Positions 5,340 to 5,845 of a stretch of 5,845 bases of DNA are shown here, piece by piece (within the stretch, counting starts at the first letter, position 1; every line of letters begins with the position of its first letter). The notes below the pieces were generated by a model, which worked only from the letters and a program-made list of their open reading frames with translations, had not been told where the DNA came from and made no database searches. The stretch covers positions 1 through 5,845 of the forward strand of contig JAISLO010000306.1 of assembly GCA_031290815.1 (NCBI GenBank), in the 5' to 3' direction. Origin of the DNA: Synergistaceae bacterium. GTDB lineage: Bacteria; Synergistota; Synergistia; Synergistales; Synergistaceae. Made by a program: the position numbers and the translations under genes.

Positions 5340-5845
5340 AAACCCGGCCTCTTGAGCGGCGCGCGCCGCCAGCACGAAAATCCGGCCGCTGGAAACGCGG
5401 CGAGAAGCATCCAGGCCGGGGAAGCGGAACACCCTCCGCCGCCGGGGCCGTTTTCCTGGCGAACCTCTCCCGGCATGGCTTCAATGGATAACGGAGGATC
5501 GAAGATCTGAGTCATCTGCAGCCCGCCTATTTTATATGATATATAGTCGATCGTAGCGGCCTTGGCGGAAGCGACATCGGCCGCCATGCCCTCGACCACG
5601 AGACGCTTGCCGGACAACCTGCCGCCAGTGTCCTTCGTGTCCGGAGCGGTCTCGTCATATTCGTAGTCGCTCACGCTGCACTTCGCCGACGACAATCCGG
5701 TTGCCGAGACGTATGTGTCGGACGGAACGAGGTCTAATGGAACATCCGTGAATGCTCTGACCGTTGTGCCCGACTCGGAGTTCACTATGAGGGTCTGCCA
5801 TCCGAGCTCGTCGGACGAAACAACCCTCGTATCCGACGACCTGGT
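5336..5845 (-). CDS. Exported protein C-terminus with SYNERG-CTERM-like sorting tail (N-terminus beyond window)
   Basis: The frame is open from the window edge and gives 169 C-terminal residues ending in TGA 5338-5336. The body (about residues 1-130 of the fragment) is rich in Ser, Thr, Asp and Val without a motif I recognise and could be a beta-rich extracellular domain. The end is distinctive (bases 5449-5363): a PGGGGCSASP segment with its Cys at fragment residue 139, a hydrophobic stretch (WMLLAAFPAAGF), then CWRR and a basic tail. This layout matches the SYNERG-CTERM class of C-terminal sorting signals known from Synergistota surface proteins, where processing and anchoring are inferred rather than proven. 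Function is unknown. Its stop overlaps the amidohydrolase ATG, so the two are probably in one operon. The true start lies upstream of 5845; the in-frame GTG at 5785 is internal. Confidence 0.8.
   Translation of the reverse strand, partial: TRSSDTRVVSSDELGWQTLIVNSESGTTVRAFTDVPLDLVPSDTYVSATGLSSAKCSVSDYEYDETAPDTKDTGGRLSGKRLVVEGMAADVASAKAATIDYISYKIGGLQMTQIFDPPLSIEAMPGEVRQENGPGGGGCSASPAWMLLAAFPAAGFSCWRRAPLKRPGL

Noticed and set aside
5340..5432. N-terminal extension of the amidohydrolase from 5432
   Set aside because: The stretch overlaps the sorting tail of the upstream gene in another frame, lacks homology, and the metal-binding HxH strand starts directly at ATG 5339 with an SD.

Overview
All six protein genes that can be supported lie on the minus strand, so the window reads biologically from right (5845) to left (1). 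The lineage is most likely Synergistota. The rightmost, partial protein ends in a Gly-rich/Cys segment, a hydrophobic helix and an Arg cluster, which resembles the SYNERG-CTERM sorting tail. The moderately GC-rich sequence and a complete Gram-positive-style ctsR-mcsA-mcsB-clpC heat-shock operon fit that reading. Genus cannot be told from this window.

Right part (5845-4437): the 3' end of a gene for an exported, surface-sorted protein overlaps by 4 bases (ATGA) with a gene for a metal-dependent amidohydrolase-2 family TIM-barrel enzyme (5339-4437). The two are probably co-transcribed and translationally coupled. A weak hairpin (4383-4365) may end that transcript.

Centre (4368-4226): a compact regulatory region. 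A strong sigma70-type promoter (TTGACT, 16 bp, TATAAT) has its -35 box inside a near-consensus CtsR operator (GGTCAAA-ATA-AGTCAAT on the plus strand). Three more GTCAA heptads and a 10-bp direct repeat with an 11-bp period lie upstream. The short leader contains a perfect 6-bp hairpin abutting the ctsR ribosome-binding site.

Left part (4225-1): ctsR (repressor), mcsA (zinc-finger adaptor), mcsB (phosphagen-kinase-like protein) and clpC (Hsp100 unfoldase, C-terminus outside the window), tightly packed as one autoregulated operon. In Bacillus, McsA activates McsB, McsB phosphorylates arginines on proteins including CtsR, and ClpC with ClpP degrades pArg-tagged proteins.

The most striking observation is that this McsB looks catalytically degenerate. 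The active-site Cys position is Asn, three Arg expected to bind ATP phosphate are Gly, Ser and Thr, and the RDxxRA pArg-sensing motif is mostly lost. McsA and the ClpC N-domain nevertheless keep their key residues. The operon may therefore use McsB as a pseudokinase adaptor rather than an arginine kinase. This rests on alignment from memory and needs a real alignment to confirm.
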